A stretch of 47,553 nt of DNA from CAZUDI01 sp964618975. GTDB lineage: Bacteria > Desulfobacterota > Desulfomonilia > UBA1062. The position numbers were made by a program, and so were the translations under genes. The stretch lies in contig CAZUDI010000027.1 of NCBI GenBank assembly GCA_964618975.1, forward strand, positions 1 through 47,553, given 5' to 3'. The notes under the pieces were generated by a model, which was not told the DNA's origin, ran no database searches, and was given only the letters and a program-made list of their open reading frames with translations. Shown piece by piece: positions 1 to 11,039 of this stretch (positions within the stretch are counted from its first letter, which is position 1; each line of letters starts with the position of its first letter).

Positions 1-25
1 GAGCCCTACATGGCCCACCAAGGCA

Positions 26-57
26 GGGAGAGGGTTTCAAGACCCTCTCCCTTTTTT
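26..57 (+). terminator. Rho-independent terminator of a gene lying left of the window
   Basis: A perfect stem of about 10 bp (26-35 paired with 42-51) with a 6-nt loop is followed directly by six T residues. It reads on the plus strand, so it ends a transcript that enters from outside the left edge. Confidence 0.85.
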
Positions 58-438
58 ATTCTATGGGCAGGGTGCAGGTGGGGGCTTTGTCATATTCGTA
101 TAAGAGGTGAACGGAGCCCGCAAAATACCCTTATGGTCAAGATATTATCTTATGGATTATGCTACGTGTGGTTTTCATAAATCGCGGAGTTCTTATAATA
201 ATCTTTTTTTATTACCCTCATCGATGAGGGAAGATTAATCCCTGTCTGCAGACAGGTAAGCCGGACTTCCTCTTTCGCTATAGGGTGACTTCACCTAGTG
301 CAGTGTTAATCGCTATGGGTCTAATTCCCTTACCTGCTGTGGCGGCAAGCAGGGCCCTTAGGCGTGACCTGGCGTTTATGCCAATGATAACAGGCTGTTT
401 ATCCACAAGATTCATCAAGGATGACTGAGGCCCCCCGC
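58..438. other. Intergenic region with no convincing gene
   Basis: AT-rich compared with its surroundings. It holds two perfect 16-bp palindromes (215-256). A 45-codon minus-strand reading frame ends at 278 (ATG near 414), but I see no Shine-Dalgarno sequence and no recognisable motif, so it is not called. No riboswitch fold was recognised on either strand. Confidence 0.5.
215..256. repeat. Two adjacent perfect 16-bp palindromes
   Basis: CCCTCATCGATGAGGG (215-230) and CCTGTCTGCAGACAGG (241-256) are each perfect inverted repeats, separated by 10 bp. The first is also flanked by AATCTT (200-205) and AAGATT (231-236), giving a longer nested hairpin. Neither has a T-run on its 3' side, so they do not look like terminators. 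They could be protein-binding sites or a short structured RNA. Confidence 0.6.
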
Positions 439-1386
439 TCAGCGGACGGGGGCCAGGAGGCGGATGAAGCTCTCGAGCATGTCGTAGTCGAAATCGCCGT
501 AGCGCTCCTGCTGCATGATCCTGAGCGCCTGAAAGGCGCTCAGGGCGGGCTTGTAGGGGCGCACGGAGGTCAGGGCGTCGAAGGTGTCGGCGATGCTGCA
601 GATGCGCGCGCAGGGGTGGATCTCGCGCGCCTCGCGCCCGTAGGGGTAGCCGGATCCGTTGAGCTGTTCGTGGTGCTGCAGGGTGATGTAGGCGGCCTCG
701 TCCGTAAGATTGCCGGTGCGCATGAGGAGGGAGTAGCCGTCCTGGGGGTGGCGTTTGACGATGCGCCATTCCTCCTCGGTCAGCTCAGAGGGCTTGTTGA
801 GGATCTCAGGGGGGATGAGGGACTTGCCGATGTCGTGGAGGAAGAAACCGTAGCTGAGCTTCTCGAAGTCCTGGTCGGGGTTCTCTTCCCCGTAGTATCT
901 CAGCGCCAGGGCCGTGGCGAAGATGCCCACGTTGACCGAATGGGTATAGGTATAGTAGTCATGGGCGGTGATCAGGAAGAGGTCCTGCATGATCACCTGA
1001 TTGCGGCGGATGCTCTGGATGAGGGACTTGACCGTGCGCTTCATGGTGGCGATGTTTTGGGCCCGCGGGTCGTCGAAGACCCGCTGCATGGTGAAGGCGG
1101 CCGAGTGGTAGAAGATTTCCCCTTTGTGTTCGGAGGGGATCGCTGGATCGGCCAGGATCGTATCGAGGTGTTCCGAGGTGTAGTGCCACAGGTGGGTGCG
1201 TTCCCTGCTTCTAACATAGAGTTTCGAGATGCCGTCACGCTCGAGCCGCCCCTCCTGCTCAGCGGTCCACGTGGTCCCTGGGGAGAGAAAGTGGACAAGC
1301 CGTGAGTTGTGTTTGATGTACAGGCGCACAGTCGTGGGGTGACCCTTCTGCAGGAGGCGGGTGGGGATCGGGAAAAAGCGCTGCAT
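439..1386 (-). CDS. HD-GYP domain cyclic-di-GMP phosphodiesterase
   Basis: 315 aa. Residues 1-80 form a DUF3391-like N-terminal region. The HD-GYP domain spans about 140-310, with the HD pair at 184-185 (FFLHDIGK), HHE at 238-240 and a GSGYP form of the GYP signature at 244-248. Proteins of this family hydrolyse c-di-GMP using a di- or tri-metal centre; the residues needed are present, so activity is likely. The gene lies 63 nt downstream of a hybrid histidine kinase on the same strand and is probably co-transcribed, which suggests a two-component unit whose output is c-di-GMP turnover. A GC-rich hairpin (429-454) overlaps the stop codon but has no T-run. Confidence 0.9.
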   Translation of the reverse strand: MQRFFPIPTRLLQKGHPTTVRLYIKHNSRLVHFLSPGTTWTAEQEGRLERDGISKLYVRSRERTHLWHYTSEHLDTILADPAIPSEHKGEIFYHSAAFTMQRVFDDPRAQNIATMKRTVKSLIQSIRRNQVIMQDLFLITAHDYYTYTHSVNVGIFATALALRYYGEENPDQDFEKLSYGFFLHDIGKSLIPPEILNKPSELTEEEWRIVKRHPQDGYSLLMRTGNLTDEAAYITLQHHEQLNGSGYPYGREAREIHPCARICSIADTFDALTSVRPYKPALSAFQALRIMQQERYGDFDYDMLESFIRLLAPVR

Positions 1387-1449
1387 ACCCCCTGTATCGG
1401 ATCAACTGCAAAGAAATGTAAGCTGGCGGGTCACCCTTTGCGGGAGCCT

Positions 1450-4017
<2,568 letters not shown>

Positions 4018-4166
4018 TCAAGCCACCTTCGCTTTTAAGTGTTCGTCTTGAATGCCGCCTGTTTTGGAGCGCTTGGATGTCGTAATACCTCTTATCGTAA
4101 CATAACGACAACATTGCCGGGGCGCCGGATCTCCGGTTGTGCAGTAAATCCTTGCCCTGAGCACCC

Positions 4167-4196
4167 ATAATACAGTATTTCCCCGGAGTTTGACAA
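4167..4196 (-). promoter_or_regulatory. Candidate sigma-70 promoter for the hybrid kinase/HD-GYP operon
   Basis: Read on the minus strand: TTGTCA (4191-4196), an 18-bp spacer, then TATTAT (4167-4172). This would leave a leader of roughly 140 nt before the kinase ATG. The leader has short GC-rich inverted repeats but no riboswitch I recognise. Confidence 0.45.
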
Positions 4197-4333
4197 GTGT
4201 GAAGCGCATGGGGACAGGTGGCCTCCGATATTCCTCTGCGGGATAAAGGGGCTGTGAATATTTAATCAGTCATGTCAAACTGTTGAGTGAATGAAGCTTG
4301 ACAGGGACCGGGTTTCCCGGCATACCAGAGGCC

Positions 4334-5281
4334 ATGGGAGTGGATGCAATCATCACCGCCGGCGATGGACGGGCGGCTCGCAAGGTGTTCAAGAAGAACA
4401 AATCCCTGCTCGATATCGGGGGCAAGCCCATTATCCGGCATATTGTGGAGACCCTCCTTACGTGCGATCAGATCGATCAGATCGTGGTGGTGGGCCCCAA
4501 GGACAGGTTCGAAGAGGTGCTCGGCGATCTCCCCGTGCACCTCGTGGAGCAGAGGCGCAACCTTACCGAAAATGCCTGGGAGGGATTCCTGCAGACGATT
4601 CCCGCCTACCGGGACACGGGGGTGCTCAGCCGGGAGATCATCGAGAGTAACCGGCACAAGTATGCCCTGTGTCTCTCCGGCGATATCCCGCTTATCACCG
4701 GGGGTGAGTTGCAGGAATTCATCGGCCAGTGCGATATGGAACGCTTCGACTATGTGGCCGGGAGCACCTCGGAGGAGGTCCTGAAGCTCTTCGGGCCGCG
4801 CAAGGGACGGCCGGGCATCAAGATGGCCACCTTCCATACCCGCGACGGCAATTTCCGGCAGAACAACCTGCACATGGGCCGGCCGTTCGTCTTTCTCGAC
4901 AGCCTCGACCTGATCCTCAAGGTTTATGAATACCGCTATCAGAAGGAACTCGTCAACATCGCCAAGGCCTTAGGCGAGATCCTCAGGCTCGGTCCCGGAC
5001 GTATCGGCAAGACCCTGGGGCTGTACCTGCTGCTGCAGGTATCGGCCGGGCTGTCCGCCCTCGGTCTGGAATTCCTGGCCCGCCTGGCCTGCTATCCGGT
5101 GACCATCGCGCGGGTGGAAGAGACGATCACGGGCATCCTGGGCGGACGCACCAAGGTGGTTCAGACCCGCACCGGGGGGGCGGCCCTGGACGTGGATAAC
5201 GAGAAGGATTTCCTGACACTTTCCATCATGTACCGCGACTGGCTCAACCAGATCCGGGAGGCGAATCACCACTTGGCATAG
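4334..5281 (+). CDS. MobA-like nucleotidyltransferase family protein
   Basis: 315 aa from the preferred ATG; a TTG 36 nt upstream (4298) would add 12 residues but lacks a ribosome-binding site. The N-terminal half has the sugar/cofactor nucleotidyltransferase (NTP_transf_3) fold: VDAIITAG, then KSLLDIGGKPI, VVVGP and LSGDIPL carrying the metal-binding Asp. The usual glycine/arginine-rich loop is altered to AGDGRAARKVFKKNK. The C-terminal 120 residues include a hydrophobic helix (KTLGLYLLLQVSAGLSALGL) that could be a membrane-contacting insertion, and end with the TGGAALDVDNEKD segment typical of these enzymes. Substrate unknown. Convergent with the next gene, overlapping 16 nt at the stop codons. 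Confidence 0.7.
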   Translation: MGVDAIITAGDGRAARKVFKKNKSLLDIGGKPIIRHIVETLLTCDQIDQIVVVGPKDRFEEVLGDLPVHLVEQRRNLTENAWEGFLQTIPAYRDTGVLSREIIESNRHKYALCLSGDIPLITGGELQEFIGQCDMERFDYVAGSTSEEVLKLFGPRKGRPGIKMATFHTRDGNFRQNNLHMGRPFVFLDSLDLILKVYEYRYQKELVNIAKALGEILRLGPGRIGKTLGLYLLLQVSAGLSALGLEFLARLACYPVTIARVEETITGILGGRTKVVQTRTGGAALDVDNEKDFLTLSIMYRDWLNQIREANHHLA

Positions 5282-6258
5282 TGATCCTCGGCATACCCCG
5301 GACATCCGCTGAGGCCGATCTCCTCGCCCGTTTGTGTTTTAAGGGTCCCCTCAAACGTTCCCATCAGCTGCGTGAAGCGTGAGGTGAGCAGGAGCGCATC
5401 CGTACTCTCGTCCCGGTGCGCCTCGGGGTGGAAGGTGAGATCCACCCGGCCATCGTAGGAGGTGATATGCCAGGGCCGATAAAGGTCGTCCGCGTCGTAT
5501 TCGAAATGCACGGTATCCACCTTGGTCAGGACGGAGTCGACCCAGAAGGCGTTTTCCGTGAAGCTGGTCTCGTTCACCCCGCAGGAGAGGTTGAGCCCCA
5601 AGGAACGCTTGTCCGGCAGGAAGGTCGAGATGGAGGCCCAGTTCCAACAGGTCCGGCGGCGCATGTAGCCGCAGGTCCAGTCGATGGAGGCGAGGTAGGG
5701 CGGGGTGGCGAGCTCGAGGGTCCGGCCTGCGTAGGAGACCCGGCCGCTCAGGTGCACGGGGTTGGTCTTCTGCACGTAGACCCAGTCGCGGTAGCCGGCC
5801 CGGGTACAGATGCGCAGAGGATTGGCCCTGTCGAGTTCCAGGTGGGCGCTGAACGAAAACCCCCGTCCGGAGGCCTGGATGTGGGGCCCGTCCATCACGA
5901 TGGCGAGATCGCGCGCCTGGAAACGCGCCTGCAAGCGGTCCGGATCAGGTTCGATGGAGATGCCCTTGCCCGGGGGGCTCAGCCGCTTGGTCTCGAACAC
6001 TTCCCGAGTCTGGCGGTCGAAGACGTAGAAGAACCCGTTGGTGAGGTACTTGAGATCCACCACGGCCATCCCCACGATGCATTCCGGCCCCACGGCCCCC
6101 ACGAAGACGAACTGGTTGGCCTTGAGCCGTTTCAGGCAGGTGGGAAGCGGCAGGCCCATGGGTGTCTTCAGGGGATAATCGGCGTAATTGATGCGCCCCA
6201 CCGGGCCCTCGAAGATTCCGTAACGGATGGAACCGGACGCGTCGACGAACGTCTGCAT
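5266..6258 (-). CDS. DUF2804 family protein
   Basis: About 330 aa. The ATG at 6258 was chosen over upstream ATGs because GGGAGGGAGAC stands right before it. The protein is rich in Trp, Tyr and beta-strand segments, with the family-like features GPVGRINYADYP, a TCGYMRRRTCWNWAS segment and a WVDSVLTKV segment near the C-terminus. DUF2804 proteins have no proven activity; the fold is probably a beta-sandwich related to carotenoid 1,2-hydratase/lipocalin-like families (inference). No signal peptide. Single-gene unit with a GC-rich stem-loop region (6386-6411) between it and the upstream HDOD gene. Confidence 0.75.
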   Translation of the reverse strand: MQTFVDASGSIRYGIFEGPVGRINYADYPLKTPMGLPLPTCLKRLKANQFVFVGAVGPECIVGMAVVDLKYLTNGFFYVFDRQTREVFETKRLSPPGKGISIEPDPDRLQARFQARDLAIVMDGPHIQASGRGFSFSAHLELDRANPLRICTRAGYRDWVYVQKTNPVHLSGRVSYAGRTLELATPPYLASIDWTCGYMRRRTCWNWASISTFLPDKRSLGLNLSCGVNETSFTENAFWVDSVLTKVDTVHFEYDADDLYRPWHITSYDGRVDLTFHPEAHRDESTDALLLTSRFTQLMGTFEGTLKTQTGEEIGLSGCPGYAEDHYAKW

Positions 6259-6414
6259 GTCTCCCTCCCACATATGCAAGGCGTACCCTAAAAGGTCGGG
6301 CCATCTGGAATATATCACATGGATGCAGCCCCTGTACAGGGTGAGCCGCCCCGGGGTGGCGTCGGGCGAGGCGGTTGGCGACAGGCACCCGAGCGGGGCC
6401 GTGCCCGGGTGGGC

Positions 6415-8199
6415 CTATTCGTCCAGATAGTCCTCGAAGCCGGGGAGATCCTCGGCCGGGGCAGCGGGCGCCGGCGTTTCCTTGACGGTGGGGGGGGCGC
6501 TCTGAGGCTCCGGCCTTTTTTCGGAGGCCTTGTGGATATCGAGCATCTTCTCGTCCTGGGTGTAGGTGGTCTCCACGACATCGGAGATCTCCAGCATCTT
6601 CTTGACGAGCATGTTGATCTTCATGGCCTCGCCCTTGATCTCCTTGAGCGTGCCGACATGCGAGGCGGCCAGACCGGGCTCCTTCGAGAGCATATCGAGC
6701 TTGAGCAGGATGGTGGTCAGCGGGGAGTTGATCTCGTGATTGGCGGCGATGGCCGTTTTGGTGACCGCGGCCAGCCGCTGGGCCTTGATGTTCTTGGTGA
6801 CGAGCGTGGCGCGTTGAATGGCCTGGGCCCCGATCTCGGCGATGGTGCGCAGCAGGAGGCATCTCTGGTTGGAATCCTCGGGCAGTTCGCCCTCGTCGTG
6901 GATGGCCTCGATCACGCCGATGATCTTGTCTTCCACGCGGATGGGGGCGTAGAGATAGGGGGTCTTCTTGGGGTAGATGCCGCTGGTGCGGTCGAGTATC
7001 TCCTTGGTGGCCCCGGAAACCCCGGTCCTGGTCTGCACCGAGTTGCTGACCTGAAAGGATTCCGTGATCATGACGCGTAGTTGATTGAGGCGGATCAGGC
7101 AGCGGGTCTTGCGGGCCTCCAGCATGTTCAGGCTGTGGGAGGTGATGATGTTGGTGATCTCCGAGAGCTTCATGCAGGACTGCAGCTGTGAGCTCATCTG
7201 GTTGATGCTGGAGAGTTCCATGGCCCTGCGCTCGAGGGCCAGCTTCTTCTGTTCCAGGTCCAGGCTCAGGCGTCCGAGCTGGGAATTGGCGGACTGGAGG
7301 ACCTCGAAGTAGGTCTTGGGCTCCGCCTTGGGGATGCCGAGCTGTTCGCTGATGGTGGAGATGCTGTCCTTGAGGGCAATGGAAATCTCCTGGATGTCAT
7401 GGCTGGAGAGCTCGAGCTGTTTGAGGAGTGCGGGCTCGATGAACCCGGCCGGCACCTCGGTGATGCCCAGCCCCAGGTGGTTGGTGATCATGTCGGCCAC
7501 GTGCACGATGGCGCAGAGCCGTTTGGTTTCGGGGTCCTCGATGGCGTCGGTGAGGTTATGATGCCCTCCCACCGAGCGGCACAGGATTTGTGGCAGGTTC
7601 CATTTCTCCATGAGGTGCTGGCCGATGACGGCATGATCGACACCGATGGCCTCGTGCTCGATCTGGATGATGTCCTTACGACTCTTGCCCAGGGCGCCGA
7701 GCACCTCGGCGTACTCGCCTTTGGGACAGAGGAAGCGGTCGGCGACCACCTTGCCCAGGTCGTGGATAAGTCCGGCCATGAAGGCGTCCTCCGCACTGGC
7801 CGGATGCACCTTGTTGGCGATCTCGCGGGCGCATACCGCACAGGCGATGCTGTGCTGCCAGAAGCGGTACAGATCGAGGGCGCGGTTTTCCTTGTCGTTG
7901 AAGAGGTTCACCACCGAGATGCTCAGGACGATGCTCTTGAGCACATTGAGCCCCAGGAGGACCACGGCGCCCCGGATGGTGGAGATCTCCTTGATGCGGC
8001 GGTAGAAGGGGGAATTGGCGACCTTGAGCACCTTGACGGCCAGGGACTGGTCCATCTCCACCATCTCGGCGATCTGGCGGGCGTTGATGTTCTCGTCGAG
8101 GGTCTTGCCCATGATGGCGGTCGCAATCGAAGGTAAGGTGGGAATTTCCCCGAGATTTTCGAGAAGATCATCGATTTCGTGCAATGCAATCGTACTCAT
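6415..8199 (-). CDS. HDOD domain protein with GAF and histidine-kinase-like dimerisation domain
   Basis: 594 aa. HDOD domain about 15-215 (LGEIPTLP start, IHDLGK at 145-150, EHEAIGVDHA). A coiled-coil linker at about 300-345 leads to a GAF domain about 345-470. Residues about 475-545 resemble a HisKA dimerisation helix pair with an H-box-like NHEINSPLTTI (His488), but no HATPase domain follows; the protein ends in a Pro/Glu-rich acidic tail. HDOD proteins usually act as non-catalytic signalling scaffolds. The retained H-box suggests it could accept phosphate from another kinase, or simply dimerise. Divergent from ispG with a 68-nt gap. Confidence 0.8.
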   Translation of the reverse strand: MSTIALHEIDDLLENLGEIPTLPSIATAIMGKTLDENINARQIAEMVEMDQSLAVKVLKVANSPFYRRIKEISTIRGAVVLLGLNVLKSIVLSISVVNLFNDKENRALDLYRFWQHSIACAVCAREIANKVHPASAEDAFMAGLIHDLGKVVADRFLCPKGEYAEVLGALGKSRKDIIQIEHEAIGVDHAVIGQHLMEKWNLPQILCRSVGGHHNLTDAIEDPETKRLCAIVHVADMITNHLGLGITEVPAGFIEPALLKQLELSSHDIQEISIALKDSISTISEQLGIPKAEPKTYFEVLQSANSQLGRLSLDLEQKKLALERRAMELSSINQMSSQLQSCMKLSEITNIITSHSLNMLEARKTRCLIRLNQLRVMITESFQVSNSVQTRTGVSGATKEILDRTSGIYPKKTPYLYAPIRVEDKIIGVIEAIHDEGELPEDSNQRCLLLRTIAEIGAQAIQRATLVTKNIKAQRLAAVTKTAIAANHEINSPLTTILLKLDMLSKEPGLAASHVGTLKEIKGEAMKINMLVKKMLEISDVVETTYTQDEKMLDIHKASEKRPEPQSAPPTVKETPAPAAPAEDLPGFEDYLDE

Positions 8200-8267
8200 C
8201 GCAGTTCTTATCGATTAAAGGCCTTACAATCTTGAGTCTTTAAATTGGATATGCTACTTCATTTCCC

Positions 8268-9329
8268 ATGATATTTCACCGTGATCGTACCCATTGTATC
8301 TATGTCGGAAACGTCGCCGTGGGGGGCGGTTCCCCGGTGAGTGTCCAGTCCATGACCAACACCCTCACGTGCGACGTGCGTGCCACCGTGGGGCAGATCC
8401 AGGCCCTGGCGGGGGCGGGCTGCGAGATCGTGCGGGTGAGTGTCCCGGACAGGGAATCCGCCGCGGCCTTCAAGACGATCAAGGACCAAACGAGCCTCCC
8501 TATCATCGCGGACATCCATTTTGACTACCGTTTGGCACTGGCCGCCATCGAAAGTGGCGCCGACGGTATCCGCATCAATCCGGGCAATATCGGCAGCCGC
8601 CAGAAGGTAGCCGAGGTCGCCCGCGCCGCCATCGAACACGACATCCCCATCCGGGTGGGGGTGAACCTGGGCTCGGTCAAACGCCGTCTGCTGGAAAGGT
8701 TTGCCGGCGACCGCGTGGGGGCCCTGGTGGAAAACGCCCGCGAACATGTGGAGATACTCGAGGACCTGGGGGTGAGGGCCATCAAGGTGGCGCTGAAGTC
8801 CTCGGATGTGCTCGAGACCATCGAGGCCTATCGTCGTTTTGCCCCTATCTGTGAGTGGCCCCTGCATGTGGGGGTCACCGAGTCCGGGACCCTCTTCGCG
8901 GGACTCATCCGGTCGTCGGTGGGGATCGGAACACTCCTTCTGGAGGGCATCGGGGACACCATCCGCATCTCTTTGTCCGATGACCCCGTCCAGGAGGTGC
9001 GGGCGGCCCGCGTGCTCCTGGAGGCCCTGGCGCTCAGGCCCGAGGGGGTGCGGGTGCTGGCCTGCCCCACCTGTGCGCGGGCCAACGCCGATATCCCGGC
9101 CATCGCCCGCGAGGTGGAAGAGGCCCTCGCCGGCGTGAGGACCCACCTGGTGGTGGCCATCATGGGCTGCGTGGTCAACGGCCCCGGGGAGGCGCGCGAG
9201 GCGGACCTCGGCGTCGCCTGTGACGCCGAGGGGGCGGTCCTGTTCGCCCGCGGCAAGCGGCTCAGACGCATAGCGACCGACCAGATTACAACCACCCTGA
9301 TCGAAGAGATCACAAAGGAGAAGGCCTAG
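8268..9329 (+). CDS. ispG: 4-hydroxy-3-methylbut-2-en-1-yl diphosphate synthase (flavodoxin)
   Basis: 353 aa, the normal length for bacterial IspG/GcpE. It converts ME-cPP to HMBPP in the MEP isoprenoid pathway using a [4Fe-4S] cluster. Visible signatures: PVSVQSMTNTLTCDV at the N-terminus of the TIM-barrel, DIHFDYRLA, and the cluster-binding C-terminal motifs LACPTCARAN and CVVNGPGEA with three cysteines plus the nearby Glu. It is followed immediately by proS (stop TAG directly abutting the ATG), an arrangement common in deltaproteobacteria. The usual upstream partners dxr and rseP are absent; the divergent HDOD gene occupies that place. Confidence 0.96.
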   Translation: MIFHRDRTHCIYVGNVAVGGGSPVSVQSMTNTLTCDVRATVGQIQALAGAGCEIVRVSVPDRESAAAFKTIKDQTSLPIIADIHFDYRLALAAIESGADGIRINPGNIGSRQKVAEVARAAIEHDIPIRVGVNLGSVKRRLLERFAGDRVGALVENAREHVEILEDLGVRAIKVALKSSDVLETIEAYRRFAPICEWPLHVGVTESGTLFAGLIRSSVGIGTLLLEGIGDTIRISLSDDPVQEVRAARVLLEALALRPEGVRVLACPTCARANADIPAIAREVEEALAGVRTHLVVAIMGCVVNGPGEAREADLGVACDAEGAVLFARGKRLRRIATDQITTTLIEEITKEKA

Positions 9330-11036
9330 ATGAAGTATTCGACCCTGTTCTTGCAGACCCTCAAGGAGGTGCCACGGGAGGCCGAGGTCGCCAGCCACCG
9401 GCTGATGATCCGCGCCGGCATGGTCAAGCGGCTCTCGGCGGGCATCTATTCCTACCTGCCCTATGGCCTCATGGCGTTGAGGAAGGTGGAGCAGATCATC
9501 CGCGAGGAGATGAACGCCGCCGGGGCCCAGGAGGTGCTGTTGCCCGCGGTGCAGCCGGCGGAGATCTGGCGGGAGAGTGGCCGCTGGAACCACTACGGCA
9601 AGGAGCTGCTGCGCTTCATCGACCGCAAGGGGGCCGAGTTCGCCCTGGGTCCCACCCACGAAGAGGTCATCACCGACCTCGTGCGGGGCATGGTGCGTTC
9701 CTACAAGGACCTGCCCTTGAATCTCTACCAGATCCAGACCAAGTTCCGCGATGAGATCCGCCCGCGCTTCGGCCTCATGCGCGCGCGCGAGTTCATCATG
9801 AAGGACGCCTACTCTTTCGATGCCGACGATCCCGCGGCCGAGCAGAGCTACACCGCCATGTTCCGGGCCTATGAGCGCATCTTTGAACGCTGCGGGCTTA
9901 GCTTCAAGAGCGTGGAGGCGGATTCCGGACCCATCGGCGGGAGCTTTTCGCACGAGTTCATGGTGCTGGCCGACACCGGGGAGGACGAGATCCTGAGCTG
10001 CTCTGCATGCACCTATGCGGCCAACAAGGAAAAGGCCGAGATCCGGAGACCTCCCGAGGGGATGCGTGAGCCGGCGCCCGAGGGGACGCCGCAGAAGGTG
10101 CATACCCCCGGGGTGCGCACCGTGGAGGAGGTGTGCGCCTTCCTGTCGATCGCGCCTGAGAAGCTGATCAAGACGCTCATCTACGCCAGCGATAAGGGGG
10201 TCATCGCGGCACTGGTACGGGGTGACCACGAGGTCAACGAGACCAAGCTCAGGCGTGTGGCCGGGGTGGAGACCCTCGAACTGGCCGAGGAGGCGCTGAT
10301 CGAGGCTAAAACCGGTGCGCCGCGCGGTTTTGCGGGGCCGGTGGGGCTTGAGGTCCCGCTTTTCGCCGACGCGGCCCTAATCAGCGACGGCCCCTTTGTC
10401 ACGGGGGCCAACCTGGAGGACCACCACCTCACGGGTGTGTGGCTTTCGCGCGATGCCCGGGTCGTCGGCTGGGAAGACCTCCGGGAGGCCCGGGCGGGCG
10501 ATTCCTGTCCGCGGTGTGCAGGGGTCTTGGACGTGATCCGCGGGATCGAGGTGGGGCACGTCTTCAAGCTGGGCACCAAGTACTCCGAGGCCATGAATGC
10601 CGCCTATCTCGACGAGGAAGGCGACCTCAAACCCCTGATTATGGGATGTTACGGTATCGGTGTGGGGCGGGTGGTGGCGGCGGCCATCGAGCAGCATCAC
10701 GACGAGGACGGCATCATCTTTCCGGTGAATATCGCCCCCTTCGCGGTTTTGGTGCAGCCCCTGGATATCAGGGACTCCGCGGTCATGGAGGTATCGCTCG
10801 CGATCTATGCCGGGCTGCAGCAGGCCGGGATCGATGTGCTGCTCGACGATCGCGACCTGCGGCCCGGGGTGAAGTTCAAGGATGCCGATCTGATCGGGGT
10901 GCCCTACCGCGTCACGGTCGGGGCCAAGGGGCTCAGGGAAGGCCTGGTGGAGATCAAGGAACGCAGGAGCGCTCTGCTGGTGAAGGTGCCCGCAGCCGAT
11001 GCGGTGGCCTTCTGTCAGGACAAGCTAAAGGCATAA
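9330..11036 (+). CDS. proS: Prolyl-tRNA synthetase, bacterial type with editing domain
   Basis: 568 aa, the usual size for prokaryotic ProRS with an inserted editing domain. It charges tRNA-Pro with proline. Class II features: motif 1 region around YLPYGLMALRKVEQIIREEM, GPTHEEVITDLVRG, the motif 2 region KFRDEIRPRFGLMRAREF, the INS (YbaK-like) domain about 225-385, and motif 3 at MGCYGIGVGRVVAA followed by the anticodon-binding domain about 470-565. The ATG starts 0 nt after the ispG stop, so translation is coupled. GC content and codon use match the neighbours. Confidence 0.97.
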   Translation: MKYSTLFLQTLKEVPREAEVASHRLMIRAGMVKRLSAGIYSYLPYGLMALRKVEQIIREEMNAAGAQEVLLPAVQPAEIWRESGRWNHYGKELLRFIDRKGAEFALGPTHEEVITDLVRGMVRSYKDLPLNLYQIQTKFRDEIRPRFGLMRAREFIMKDAYSFDADDPAAEQSYTAMFRAYERIFERCGLSFKSVEADSGPIGGSFSHEFMVLADTGEDEILSCSACTYAANKEKAEIRRPPEGMREPAPEGTPQKVHTPGVRTVEEVCAFLSIAPEKLIKTLIYASDKGVIAALVRGDHEVNETKLRRVAGVETLELAEEALIEAKTGAPRGFAGPVGLEVPLFADAALISDGPFVTGANLEDHHLTGVWLSRDARVVGWEDLREARAGDSCPRCAGVLDVIRGIEVGHVFKLGTKYSEAMNAAYLDEEGDLKPLIMGCYGIGVGRVVAAAIEQHHDEDGIIFPVNIAPFAVLVQPLDIRDSAVMEVSLAIYAGLQQAGIDVLLDDRDLRPGVKFKDADLIGVPYRVTVGAKGLREGLVEIKERRSALLVKVPAADAVAFCQDKLKA

Positions 11037-11039
11037 TGA

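Noticed and set aside
4018..4333. c-di-GMP (GEMM) riboswitch in the long leader of the kinase/HD-GYP operon
   Set aside because: No match to the conserved GEMM core or its paired helices could be seen on either strand.
8259..10229. 656-codon minus-strand ORF opposite ispG and proS
   Set aside because: Antisense to two unmistakable enzymes; low-complexity Asp/Gly/His/Leu composition.
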